Part shown: one piece after another, positions 46,901 to 57,799 of the stretch
Position numbering within the stretch: position 1 is the stretch's first letter
How the letters are laid out: the number at the start of each line of letters is the position of its first letter
Assembly (NCBI GenBank): GCA_029582155.1
Contig: CM055898.1
Coordinates: 28,206,745-28,270,744 of the forward strand
Length of the DNA: 64,000 nt
Direction of reading: 5' to 3'
From: Panopea generosa
Taxonomy: Eukaryota; Mollusca; Bivalvia; Adapedonta; Hiatellidae
Notes under the pieces: generated by a model
Databases searched by the model: none
What the model was told of the DNA's origin: nothing
Seen by the model: the letters and a program-made list of their open reading frames with translations, nothing else
Made by a program: the position numbers and the translations under genes

Positions 46901-49008
46901 CTACTTCCTAGCATCGTGCCTGGTCATTAGATCTAGTATACGTTAACTATTAGCATACTTTATCTCTGCAAACTACTTCCTTGCATCGTGCCTGGTCATA
47001 AGCCAAGTATACGTTAACTTTTAGCATACCTTATCTCTGCAAACTACTTCCTAGGATCGTGCCTGATCATTAGACCTCGTAAACATTATCTATCAGCATA
47101 CCTTATCTCTGCAAACTACTGCCTAGCATCGTGCCTGGTCATAAGACCCAGTATTCGTTAATTATAAGCATATCTTATCTCTACAAACTACTTCCTAGCA
47201 TCGTTCCTGGTTATTAGACCTAGTATACGTTAACTATTAGCATACCTTATCTCTGCAAACTACTCCCTAGCATCGTGCCTGGTCATAAGACCTAGTAGTA
47301 TACGATAACTTTAAGCATACTTTATCTCTGCAAACTACTTCCTTGCATCGTGCCTGGTCATTAGACCATGTATACGTTAACTATTATTATACCTTATCTC
47401 TACAAACTACTCCCTAGCATCGTGTCTGGTCATTACACCTAGTATACGTTAACTATAAGCATACCTTATCTCTGCAAACTACTTCCTAGCATCGTGCCTG
47501 GTCATTAGCCAAGTATACGTTAACTATTAGCATACCTTATCTCTACAAACTACTTCCTAGCATCGTGCCTGGTCATTAGACCAAGTATACGTTAACTATA
47601 ACCATACCTTATCTCTGCAAACTACTTCCTTGCATCGTGCCTTGTCATTAGATCAAGTATACGTTAACTATTAGCATACCTTATCTCTGCAAACTACTTC
47701 CTAGCATCGTGCCTGGTCATTAGACCTAGTATACATTAACTATTAGCATACCTTATCTCTACAAACTACTTCCTAGCATCGTGCCTGGTCATTATACCAA
47801 GTATACGTTAAGTATAACCATACCTTATCTCTGCAAACTACTTCCTTGCATCGTACCTGGTCATTAGATCAAGTATACGATAACTATTAGCATATTTTAT
47901 CTCTGCAAACTACTTCCTAGCATCGTGCCTGGTCATTAGACCTAGTATACGTTAACTATTAGCATACCTATCTCTGCAAACTACTTCCTTGCATCGTGCC
48001 TGGTCATAAGCCATGTATACGTTAACTATTAGCATACCTTATCTCTGCAAACTACTTCCTAACATCGTGCCTGGTCATTAGACCTAGTATACATTAACTA
48101 TTAGCATACCTTATCTCTGCAAACTACTTCCTAGCATCGTGCCTGGTCATTAGACCTAGTATACATTAACTATTAGCATACCTTATCTCTGCAAACTATT
48201 TCCTAGCATCGTGCCTGGTCATTAGACCTAGTATACATTTACTATTAGCATACCTTATCTCTGCAAACTATTTCCTAGCATCATGCCTGGTCATTAGACC
48301 AAGTATACATTAACTATTAGCATACCTTATCTCTGCAAACTACCTCCTAGCATCGTGCCTGGTCAATAGACCTAGTATGCGTTAACTATTTGCATACCTT
48401 ATCTCTGCAAACTACTTCCTACCATCTTGCCTGGTCATTAGACCAAGTATACATTAACTATTAGCATACTTTATCTCTGCAAACTACTTCCTAGCATCGT
48501 GCCTGGTCATTAGACCCACTATACGTCAACTTTTAGCATACTTTTTTTCTGCAAACTACTTCCAAGCATCGTGCCTGGTCATTAGGCCCAGTAGACCTTG
48601 TATACGTTTACTATTAGCATACTTTATCTTTGCAAACTACTTCCTAAGATCTTGCCTGGTCATTAGATCTAGTATACGTTAACTATTAGCATATCTTATC
48701 TCTGCAAACTACTTCCAAGCATCGTGCCTGGTCAATAGACCTAGTATGTGTTGACTATTAGCATACCTTATCTCTGCAAACTACTTCCTGGCATTGTGCC
48801 TTTTCATTAGACCCAGTATATGTCAACTTTTAGCATACCTTATCTCTGCAAACTACTTCTTGCATCGTGCCTGGTCATTAGGCCCAGTATACGTTCACTA
48901 TTAGCATACCTTATCTCTGCAAACTACTTCCTTGCATCGTGCCTGGTCATAAGGCCCAGTATACGTTAACTTTTAGCATACCTTATCTCTGCAAAGTACT
49001 TCATAGCA
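43960..49008. repeat. Satellite B: 72 bp monomer, about 70 copies
   Basis: Monomers follow GTATACGTTAACTATTAGCA, TACCTTATCTCTGCAAACTA and CTTCCTAGCATCGTGCCTGG. Starts at 44031, 44103 and 44175 give the 72 bp period. Common variants are TAGC/TTGC, small deletions in the TTAGACC linker, and a TAGTAGTATACG unit. Landmark units recur in blocks, e.g. TTAGCCTACC units 718 bp apart (45871, 46589) and the TAGTAGTATACG unit 3,100 bp apart (44191, 47291). No open frame or RNA signal is evident. Confidence 0.97.
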
Positions 49009-49071
49009 TATTCGGAGGTGGGATTTTCATTAACGTAAAACAAAGGTTACAGCCAATCATCACATAAACTG

Positions 49072-49146
49072 TGGCGGGACGAGGATTTGAACTCTTGACC
49101 TTTGTACTTACAATCAGTTACTGCCTTTTTAAGCTCGGTCCGTCTC
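49072..49146 (-). repeat. tRNA-like sequence abutting satellite B
   Basis: On the minus strand CGAGACGGACCGAGCTTAAA leads to a good B box, AGAGTTCAAATCCTCGTCCC, ending CGCCA. The A box is weak and the middle has no convincing anticodon arm. Probably a SINE head. Confidence 0.5.
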
Positions 49147-49149
49147 GTT

Positions 49150-50155
49150 TGATGAATATAAATCAGAACGACGGATACATATTTTCTGCATATTCTTATA
49201 TTTCTTACACATTTTTCAAATGTTTATGATATTGCAATGTGTTGTCAAATAACAATTTCATGCACAATTTAAAATAAGTTATGATGTTCTCCGTTTATGA
49301 CATCTCCAGTTAATGCAAATTAAAAAATTCTTATTTACAGTATTTGGTGGATTTGATGATATACATGATAGGTAACTATTAGCCAAAACAGGAGGAAACA
49401 AATCAGCCACAGCCGTTAAAAGAGTTCTAACCTGTTAGGAGTTACTAGTACTGGCTGCATTCCCCTTCGCTCTTCCCCGTCAACTCATCATAAGGTGAGA
49501 CAGTGTAAACAGATATCCCCGATAAAATACTGCTGAGAATAAAAATAATTATATCGGCTACATTATCAGAAGGAACGTTCAAAGACGGTGCGTTTTTACG
49601 ATTATTTATACTAGTTAGTTTACCCATCATGCAACTGAATCGTTCTTTCAATCATATCCCTATAACACAATAAATATATGTTAAACGATAATGGAAAGCC
49701 AATATCTAACTATAAAATAATGACGCAGACATTAAAGTGTGAATAATGAGGCGGTCCATGTCTGTAATAACACTAAAGGTGCACTGTAAATAATATCGTA
49801 ACTTTGGTCACGAGCTTCGTAAAACGTGTATTTACTGAATGAATTACACTTGCATATGAATTTATGAGACGCTTTAAAATATAATTAATATTAAAGAGAA
49901 ATTATTCAATGGGATAACTGTTTTCCTCCGTGGATCGGCCTTAGATGTATTGATATGATCATGCTAGAACTGATCTTGAACCTGCGGTGATTGAATAGGA
50001 TCTGCGATAATTTCATTATTAAAAAGTCCCCAAAAGGTAAAGATGGTGCAGAATACACATAACTAAGTTCTGTTTTACAGGTTTCTGTAACACGTGTTCT
50101 CGTATCATACCAGAGTCCGGCAGATAATCAAGATATTTTCACTGAGCCTTGCATG
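49150..50155. other. AT-rich sequence, nothing recognised
   Basis: No exon or repeat family was recognised, except a faint match at 49460-49480 (inverted) to the GGGGAAGAGCGA landmark of repeat R. Confidence 0.4.
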
Positions 50156-50159
50156 AGAG

Positions 50160-51070
50160 TGTATGATACTTTTTTTTTTGCTGAAATGAAAGTCTATCTA
50201 TAGTGCCTTGATTTTATCTCGGATAACATTTTGTCATCATTGAGCATTTCGAAATAAACAAGATGAAGTCCAATATGGCCGCCAATTTGCTCGAAACGCA
50301 ATTTTTAGATGAGAATTTCTGTGAGATACGACATAATTCATTCTTTATGCACTTTTGATGTGTTTGATGTTAAAATGACAAACTGAGATAATATTTTGAC
50401 ATTATTTGGCAGTTAGAAACAAACAAGATGGTGCCAAAAATGGCCCCACTTTGTTCGAAATGCAATATTTAGATGGAAATTACTATTACGTATAAAATAT
50501 TCATACATGAGAGTATATAGTTTTGTTTTTTCCCCTAAAATGATATTCTGTTTATAGTGCTTTGGTTTTATATTGGATGACATTTTCTCATCATTGAGCA
50601 TTTTGAGATAAAAAAAAGGTGGTATCATAAACGGCCCCCAATTTACTCGAAGTGCAATATTTAGATGGAAATTACTATAAGGTATAAAAGTATTTATACA
50701 TGAGAGTGTATAGTAATTTTTTTTCCTAAAATGATAGTCTATATATATATATTTGATTTTATGTTTGATAACATTTTGTCATCATTGAGTTCTTCAAAAT
50801 AAATAAAATGGCATTCAAAATGGTCGTCAATTTGCTCGAAAAGCAATATTTAGATAAACATTTATACAAGATATAAAATTAAAAAGGATACCAAAGGATA
50901 ATTTTAATGCGTTTGATATTTGAGTGACAGATTGGGAAGACGTGTTGCCAATGAGCATTATAAAATAAACAAAATGGACGCCATTTTACTAGAAATGCAA
51001 TATAAAGATGGAAATTACTTTTACGTATAAAGCTATTCACATGCTTTATCTGTTTGGTGTTTAGGTGACA
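50160..51070. repeat. Degenerate tandem repeat, period about 155-190 bp
   Basis: Five diverged units share an AT(A/T)AA-AAGATGG-GCCA-TTTGCTCGAAA core followed by GCAATATTTAGATGGAAATT (about 50297, 50463, 50652, 50840, 50997). An inverted relative is at 53990-54190. Units differ by substitutions and indels, so the array is old. Confidence 0.65.
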
Positions 51071-51413
51071 AACACAATTGCACTTAAAAGCACATGGACT
51101 TTAATATGATCGCCACTTTTCTAACGAAGTTTGATTAGTTTGAATATTTAGCGTCATTGTACGCCATCGGGTGTTAACATTTGATCATCTTCAATTATTC
51201 TGCAGGAGAAATTGCTTGCTCTGTTGGAGGTGTCTTCGGAAAGTACTTGAGTCAGAATTTAATGCATGATTCCATGTACATGCCTGTATGTTTCCATGAA
51301 CATGCCTGTATGTGAGCTCTTTTGCATTTGCAACAAAGCTTCAGAATATGTTGTTAGTGGTAAAGTATTTAAAGTATGCATTGTTTTACAATAACCATCG
51401 CCTACCAACTTAA

Positions 51414-51737
51414 GTGATTATTGAAGCCTCATACGTTTTAATAATATTCCATTTTCGATACCATAATACCTTGCCACGTTATTGTAACCAGGCAGCCCAT
51501 GGTCGTTGTATTTATGTATACAGTTCCTTAAAAGCTGATGCCCTTAACACAAATTTCTTAGGGTTTCCTGAAGATAATAATGAAGTTCAAGTACAAATAT
51601 CAGTATCAATTAAAATTGCTGTTGCCAGTATATCTCTGTTTAGTTTATGTGCTGCTTTGATCATTTATGCGGGGATAGTATCTACCTTCTCGTGTGTGAT
51701 TTTACTGTCATCCCTTTTTATAATAATATATTTATAA
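51414..51737 (+). pseudogene. Open frame of 107 codons with hydrophobic C-terminal half, uncertain
   Basis: From an ATG at 51414, residues 1-65 are soluble and mixed (…LPRYCNQAAHGRCIYVYSS…). From about residue 66 onward the peptide is strongly hydrophobic (ISLFSLCAALIIYAGIV), like a membrane helix. An acceptor-like TTATTCTGCAG lies at 51196-51206, before a short separate frame (EIACSVGGVFGKYLSQN). The pattern could be remnants of a membrane-protein gene, but I do not recognise the family, and no donor site or continuing frame confirms it. Confidence 0.2.
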
Positions 51738-51939
51738 ATCTCAGCTGGTATGTCATTTTCTCCGATACATGTAACCTTAACTATATGAGCATTTGTATGT
51801 CTTTCACAGAACTACATGATTGCTATCAGTTGGCGTCATTCATGTTACTAGTAAAACTATTTTCTGAGCTGGAATTGGCATATTAAGGTTGAATGGCGAA
51901 TATCTACCGAATACTAGGTAAACATCATAGTTAAAAATC

Positions 51940-52250
51940 TTAAAATAATCTTTCCAAGTACCAGCTATTGGCCATTACAGAAAAGCAGGCTAGTCTATGA
52001 AAATGCATTGTTTCTGTTAGTTGATTTGAGTTATGTCGCACCATTACTTCTTTCTGCAATAATGTTGTTGATTTCGCGATTCTGAGATCTTCTGTATCAG
52101 TGATCAATGATGTCGGTACTGAAACTAGTTCATGAGCTAGAAGGTTCCTTATATCTATATAATGTGAACTTGTCTGCAATCCTACAATTCTTAAGTATAT
52201 CAGAGATGTATCAAATAATTTACCATCTCCTGCCTACATTTGTTTCTTTG
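51940..52250 (-). pseudogene. Decayed coding fragment of an unidentified repetitive protein
   Basis: On the minus strand a frame of about 79 codons from 52179, extendable upstream without its Met, reads RNLLAHELVSVPTSL, then DTEDLRIAKS. The pattern HEL-x2-VPTSL-x3-T-x2-LR-x2-K resembles a short conserved block in uncharacterised, high-copy proteins of molluscs and fish; this is a recollection and not a database result. The frame ends at TAA near 51940. It lies just downstream (minus-strand sense) of element Z2. Probably a worn copy of a mobile or repetitive gene. Confidence 0.3.
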
Positions 52251-52451
52251 ACACAGCCTATGCCCAACAGTTTACGAAATCTTTTGATGGAAACTTCGGT
52301 CAGGCATTTTTTTCATATTTGCTTACTACCATGGGAAACTACTTTATCAGCATTAACTTTTGTGGAGCTATTTGATCACTGACGGCATTAACATAATAGT
52401 ACAATGTATATGGGTGTTTAGTTTATTTGCATTTTTCAATACATGCATATA

Positions 52452-52852
52452 CGTCTCATATACCAATGGTTCTAAAAGTGCCTTATTCCCATAGATAGTC
52501 CTCTGTTGGTCCAAATATGCAGAAAAAACATGGGGTTGACCATGTTGCTTTTTCACAATTTCGATGGTTTTATGACACACCTTCATTTTTGACAATTCTG
52601 CCCATTTATTGCAGTGTATCACTTCGCATCTTTAAACTGTTAAAGCATCATCAAACAGTTCCCAATGTCACCCAAACTTTGCTGAAATCATGAAAATGTT
52701 CCAATGTTCCGATGTTCCCATATGTACAAAGAAATATGACATTTTATGCATTTTTAACCAAAATAATGCCCAAATGCTTTACACAGCTCTAATTTCTTTG
52801 GCGTAATTATCTTGCTTCCGTCATGTAAGGGAGGTAATTCTTCAGTGAGATC
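52452..52852 (-). mobile_element. Element Z (copy Z2)
   Basis: Read from 52852 it begins TCTCACTGAAGAATTACCTC and ends TATATGAGACG near 52452. It agrees with Z1 (57361-57795) along its length, for example AAGAAATTAGAGCT and GTACATATGGGAACAT. An 84-codon frame on this strand (52622-52368) is not conserved in the other copies. Confidence 0.6.
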
Positions 52853-52859
52853 TATAATC

Positions 52860-53985
52860 GTGCTTTGATAGGTCTTTGCATCAATCATCATTGGTACTCA
52901 TACTTGACAAAATATCTTCAACTCTACTGCAAACATGCAAACTCAATCCCCATAAGTCCAGTTATTTGACTCATAATCCCAAGTATTCCCCTCTTGTCAT
53001 ACATATATCTCACAAACGAGGTTTCAATAGCCATATCACTCTTCATAAACTTATGAAAGTACTGTCCATGGACCAGAGGTTGTAAGAATGAAATGAAAGA
53101 AATGGCATCATAAGCTTAACTGCTACCAAATGCATGGGCTAGTCAGCTTTTCTCTTAGCTCTTATGTAAAAAATCATTATAAACAAGGTTGTATTATATC
53201 ATCTACCCATTACTTCGTTGTTTTACTTCTTTCAGCGAAAGTGTTTAGATCAGTTTCCAACTCTTAATATTAAAATGTTCCGCATAAACAACTCCACTGC
53301 TTGAATAAGGATATGACGTTCTCAGGGAATATTTGAGGGACTGCAAAAAAAAACTCGATATACCCGAATATCGACACAGATTTTGTCTCAGAATCAATAT
53401 TTATTTTCATCACCTAGGCTGCGTTCCGCACGGTTAAACATATTTACTTTGTTTATAACGCAAACGTTGAGCTAACGAAGAAAAGTAAACGGAAATCGGT
53501 CTACTCGGCGTTGTCCCGTCACTTCCCATTAAGTCACGCGATTAAACACACACAAACAGCTCGCAGAGGTGTTTAATCTGTTAGCAAACTTTAAAGCGAA
53601 CATGTCGTTCAGTTCACTTCTGTAATCAAACGGAATCTCGATTCAAGCAATATCGAGATAACAAGTTTCGACTTTATATTCATTATGACGACAGCTGCTT
53701 ACTTATCATTAACATGAACATTTACATTTTTCTATACCCCGTGAAAATTAAAAAAAAAATTACTAATTACAAATTATGTAGACAAGAGTAGTAAAACAAA
53801 ACAGACATAGACTGCTCCAAGGTATTACAACAGCTGTATAACTCGTTGTAATAGAAATTGTGGACAACTTCCGACATTATTTAAGAATATTTTATTTGCA
53901 TATATTATCAATTGTGTAAGTTTTATATTTTAGATGGTAGTGACTTTTTAACTAAATAAAGTCAATTGATTTAAAACATTATAAT
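52860..53985. other. AT-rich sequence with one MITE-end-like motif
   Basis: AGGCTGCGTTCCGCACGG at 53415 resembles an end of the 28469-28594 element, but its partner end is not visible. Nothing else was recognised. Confidence 0.4.
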
Positions 53986-53989
53986 GCAC

Positions 53990-54190
53990 TTTTAAAACCA
54001 AAATATACGAAAAATATAATTTTAAACTAATTTGCCGCCATATTGGCAGCCATCTTGAATATTTCAAAATGCTTAATTATGACAAGATGTCATTAAGCTT
54101 ATTTTTCATAAGCAATGCCTAAACTAGCATAATCACCAAAAACATTTACTATACACTTCCATACAAGGTTCAGTGCTGTATCTGCCGTAC
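53990..54190 (-). repeat. Inverted relative of the 50160-51070 tandem units
   Basis: Contains TTTGCCGCCATATTGGCAGC and AAAATGCTTAATTATGACAA, the reverse complements of GGC(G/C)(G/C)CCA and TCATCATTGAGCATTT landmarks in the array. Confidence 0.5.
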
Positions 54191-54744
54191 TACTAGTTAT
54201 GCATCGTCATTGAAAATTAAATGAATAAGAACACATCAACACTTTTCCACAAAAACTAAAATTCTTTATACTATTGTTATATCCATCTGTTAAAATCTAG
54301 TCATTTTTTAACACAAGTGATGTCTTTTTTAGTATGTACTTTTCGAGCGTTTGCTTTGTACATAGACAACAGCAGAACACAGCCCCTATTGACAATTTTG
54401 ACTTTATTTCTAACTAAATACATGAGACTTTTTCTTAGCTCGAGAACCATGTTAACATCATTAAATAAAGGTGCAACAATGCAGCGATAATATGCCTCTG
54501 AGCAAGTTGATATTTAAGTAATATCAATCATTTACAATGAGCTCAAGACAGACAACAAAGTTGATATTGAATAAATTAAATTATCATTAATAAAAGTAAA
54601 GTCATTTTAGATATACGAAGGTTAACATACATTCATACATCATATTTGTGCATTATCACAAATTTACAAAGGTTAATATATATACAAACAACAGTTTTTC
54701 ATGAATTTAAACACTGCAACATACCGGTGCAGGTAATGACGTTA

Positions 54745-55195
54745 TTCACACGACGTCATCATAAAAGGAGTTACTCCTTTTCAAAATATTCTTTGTTATT
54801 TTCAACACACCTAAGGCGCTTTACCCACTTTTCCTAAATGATTCGAAACCATTCGGTGCCGAGCCCTTTATTAAATTCTAATGTTTCTCTCATTAATTGG
54901 CCGCACAAAGACTCCTTAAGTTTAGGGAAATACGTAAAGTCAAGGGGTTACGAGGTCCGGGGAGTATGTTGTATGTACAAGTATCTGAACACCCAGTATG
55001 TCGATTTCCATTTGAGTCGTCACGGCCGTATGACTTGGTGCATTGTCCTGACAGGTTCTTGTGCCTTTCAACGGTTTGCATTTTCTTGTAAATATATACT
55101 GGAGTCAGTCCAAGCTCTTTACAAAACTCAATAACGTTTCAGTGCCACGCACTGTCGTTTGATGTCGCCTTTTTTTTCAAACTTCTCATTGAAGT
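54745..55195 (-). pseudogene. Internally deleted mariner-type transposase relic
   Basis: On the minus strand from about 55160 a stretch with FCKELGLTPVYIYKKMQTV resembles the N-terminal Mos1-type helix-turn-helix of mariner transposases. It is followed almost at once by a QDNAPSHTA-like block (second catalytic Asp region), then a YSPDL block, F-PKLKESL and, near 54830, KWVKRL...CVENN, typical of the C-terminal end. The catalytic middle between the DNA-binding part and the QDNA block is absent. Several frameshifts and stops interrupt the rest. Terminal inverted repeats were not identified. Confidence 0.7.
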
Positions 55196-55482
55196 TGATA
55201 TCATGAAACGAGCACCACTCAATCGTTAATAATAACATTTTCTTCAATTTTTTATAAATATGACAACGCTGTCTTTGATGTTAACGTTTCTGATTTTTTT
55301 AAGCGGCAAACATGCGTCATTATTATTTAATTGAACTACACATTACCGACATAAACAGTTGAAATTGAGATGTTTTAGGGCTGCGCCGGTCAAACATATA
55401 TGATATGAATCAATCGCTTGCAGAATCGACGTATAATATTGATGAAATTGCGCAATTTTGCCTGAAATTTAATAAGGACTAC

Positions 55483-55730
55483 CAATCCCCGGCCGGGTCA
55501 TACCAAAGACTTTAAAAATGGTACTAGAAGCTTCCTCGCTTGACGCTCAGCATTAAGAGGAGAGTTCTAGGTCTGGTTGGCTCGGTGTAGGTATAATGTG
55601 ACTGGGTGGGGTATCATACCATGTGTCTGCGGCATGATACTCCAGTGTGACAGCGCTCAGAATACTGACACCGTCGCGATATGACTGAAAAATTGTTGAA
55701 AGCGACGCTAAACACCATACAACAACAACG
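55483..55730 (+). mobile_element. 5'-truncated SINE, family P (copy P2), with target duplication
   Basis: Begins inside the B-box region (CAATCCCCGGCCGGGTCATA) and matches P1 through to the CAACAACAACG tail. TAATAAGGACTAC flanks it on both sides (55470-55482 and 55731-55743), an exact 13 bp target duplication. The tRNA head is therefore missing through truncation at insertion and not later deletion. It retains GGTGGGGTATCATACCATGT, as expected for the family body. Confidence 0.9.
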
Positions 55731-55950
55731 TAATAAGGACTACAAATGCAAAACATCAGTACACTGAGATGTCGGAAAGGGGGTTTACCGGAGTTTGTCA
55801 CGCTATCTTGGGACAATCCTCGTACATTGTCACCGTTAACCCTTTATTTACAATTGATACGTATACATTGACGAAAACGATTCATAAATATGTTTAATAC
55901 AACATTTTTACTAAGCAATAAACACGATATCTATTACTTATATTTTACCA

Positions 55951-57180
55951 ATGAAATATTGCTATTCTAGTGAAAAATATCCATATTTGTATAAATATGT
56001 ACCTCAAATGATTGTAAATATATTAAATACAATGATTGTTAATTTTCTGTGGAATGAACAACGCGGAAAAATTAAAAAAAACACATTGATTGATTATAAG
56101 TTGAAAGGTGGAATCAAGCTTCCTTCTTTAAATCACCCAAAATGTAATGGATTCAAGTTTTGAATAATAGTGATGAAGCGAATTTGACAATATGGCAAGA
56201 TTTTTTGGGAGATAATTATTTAATTTATTAAATGAATATAGATAGTTTTAAAAGCATTCCTGGTCACCAACCAATACATGATTTATATATCGGTCTTATA
56301 AATTATTGGATTCAAGTGAAAATAAAACAAAATTAAATCATGTAAAGACTTTTAATCTATCAGAAAACAGATAACTTGGAGAAACAAAGAACCAAAAACG
56401 AACGATAAATTTTAAATATTCAGCAATTGGATACAATCTAAACTTTTATTTACAAACGATATCATTAATAAAATGAAGAGATAAATCAAGAGGGACTATT
56501 TAGATAAATTGATTTATAAATCCAATTTGATATGACAAACAGTTAAATTAGCAATATCAAACGATGGAAAGTTATATTAAAATCAGAAGAAAACAATCAC
56601 TAGTTCAAACAGAACATGATGTTAATATTAAGACTCAAGGTGGAATAATAATTGACTTGAGAACAACAAATAATAAACAACTATACGATTACTTAGTTAA
56701 CCTTAAATTTACAAAACCATACGTTCATACGCACTAATTGGAAAAATATGAATAGTTTTATTCACACTTTACATGATAATATAATTAAACAGTTGGGATA
56801 TAAACTAATTTTTAGAAAACAATGTAGTTCCTTCCAGAGAAATGCAACATATGTGATAACTAAGCCAAACGTGTTTTTTTTTATGTATGTGGTGAAAATG
56901 AAACATGCACACATCTTTTCATTGATTGCCAAGAAGTAGAAACTCTATTAATATAACAGATATTTCAAAACATTGTGTCATATCAGCAGTAATGAAAACG
57001 TTAATAAATACAGTTATCGGAAACAAAATAACATAAATTCTACTTTAGCACTTGTAAGAATTTGTAAATTTAAAGCATATTTCGTAAGTAATTGCAGAAG
57101 CATGCAGAATAATATATATGCATTATTAAAAAACATTCATATTTCATTCTTTCGATATTAAGAAAGGAACGAAAAATATG
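55951..57180 (+). pseudogene. Decayed L1/Tx1-like LINE, C-terminal part
   Basis: Opens with an intact stretch of about 70 codons (55951-56163) containing NFLWNEQRGKIKKNTLIDY and LKGGIKLPSL. This corresponds to the FLWNG...K...L...GGLK region downstream of the polymerase in L1/Tx1-type LINEs. Beyond it, in shifting frames with many stops, come IPGHQPIHDLY, LVNLKFTKPYVHTH and ENETCTHLFIDC (a C...H...C knuckle-like tail). Endonuclease and polymerase are missing, consistent with 5' truncation. It is older than the minus-strand LINE at 15.6-19.4 kb. Confidence 0.65.
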
Positions 57181-57360
57181 CTAAGCGTGCACGTATTTAA
57201 ATTGTTTTACAATTTTTAAAATATTACTAATATACTTGGAATCAATCATGATATGTTTATAAGTATTAGGTATAAGTGGATTTAATGTGATATATTATGT
57301 TTATAATGTAAATTATAATGTAATTATTAAATAATTTGTATATATAAAAATACCCTAAAA

Positions 57361-57795
57361 GTCTCACTTAAGAATTACTTCCCTTAACATGACAGCCAAG
57401 AAATTAGAGCTTGTTTATCGGTTGGGCATTATATTTGTTTGGTAAAAATCAACCAATTGTCATACCACTTGTACATATGGGAACATTTTCATGATTTCTG
57501 CCAAGTTTGAATGGCGTTGGGTACTGTTTGATGAAGCTATAACAGTTTAAAGATGCATGGGGATACACTGCAACAAATGAACAGAATTGTCGAAAATGAA
57601 GGGGTGTTTTCAAACCATAGAAATTGTGAAAAAAGGCAACCTGGTGAACAAGATGGTTATTTCTATATAATCGGATAAATAGTAGACTATCTATGGAAAC
57701 AAGGTACTTTTAGAACCATTTGTAATGTGTCTAGTGCTCCGGAAGTGCATTTCTCTATATGCAGAACATTACAAAATTAATTGTTATATGAGACG
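57361..57795 (+). mobile_element. Element Z (copy Z1)
   Basis: About 435 bp, from GTCTCACTTAAGAATTACTT to TATATGAGACG. The first bases (GTCTCA) and the inverted last bases (CGTCTCATAT) form a short terminal repeat. The start is also like family T (GTCTCACT...AGTTAC-CCCC). It directly follows the decayed LINE. No conserved open frame. Confidence 0.6.
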
Positions 57796-57799
57796 TTTA

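Noticed and set aside
43960..49008. CRISPR-like array of 72 bp period
   Set aside because: Every part of the monomer is repetitive with point variants; there are no unique spacers and no associated genes.
54838..55134. 98-codon plus-strand frame
   Set aside because: It is antisense to the mariner-type relic, whose minus-strand motifs explain the region better.
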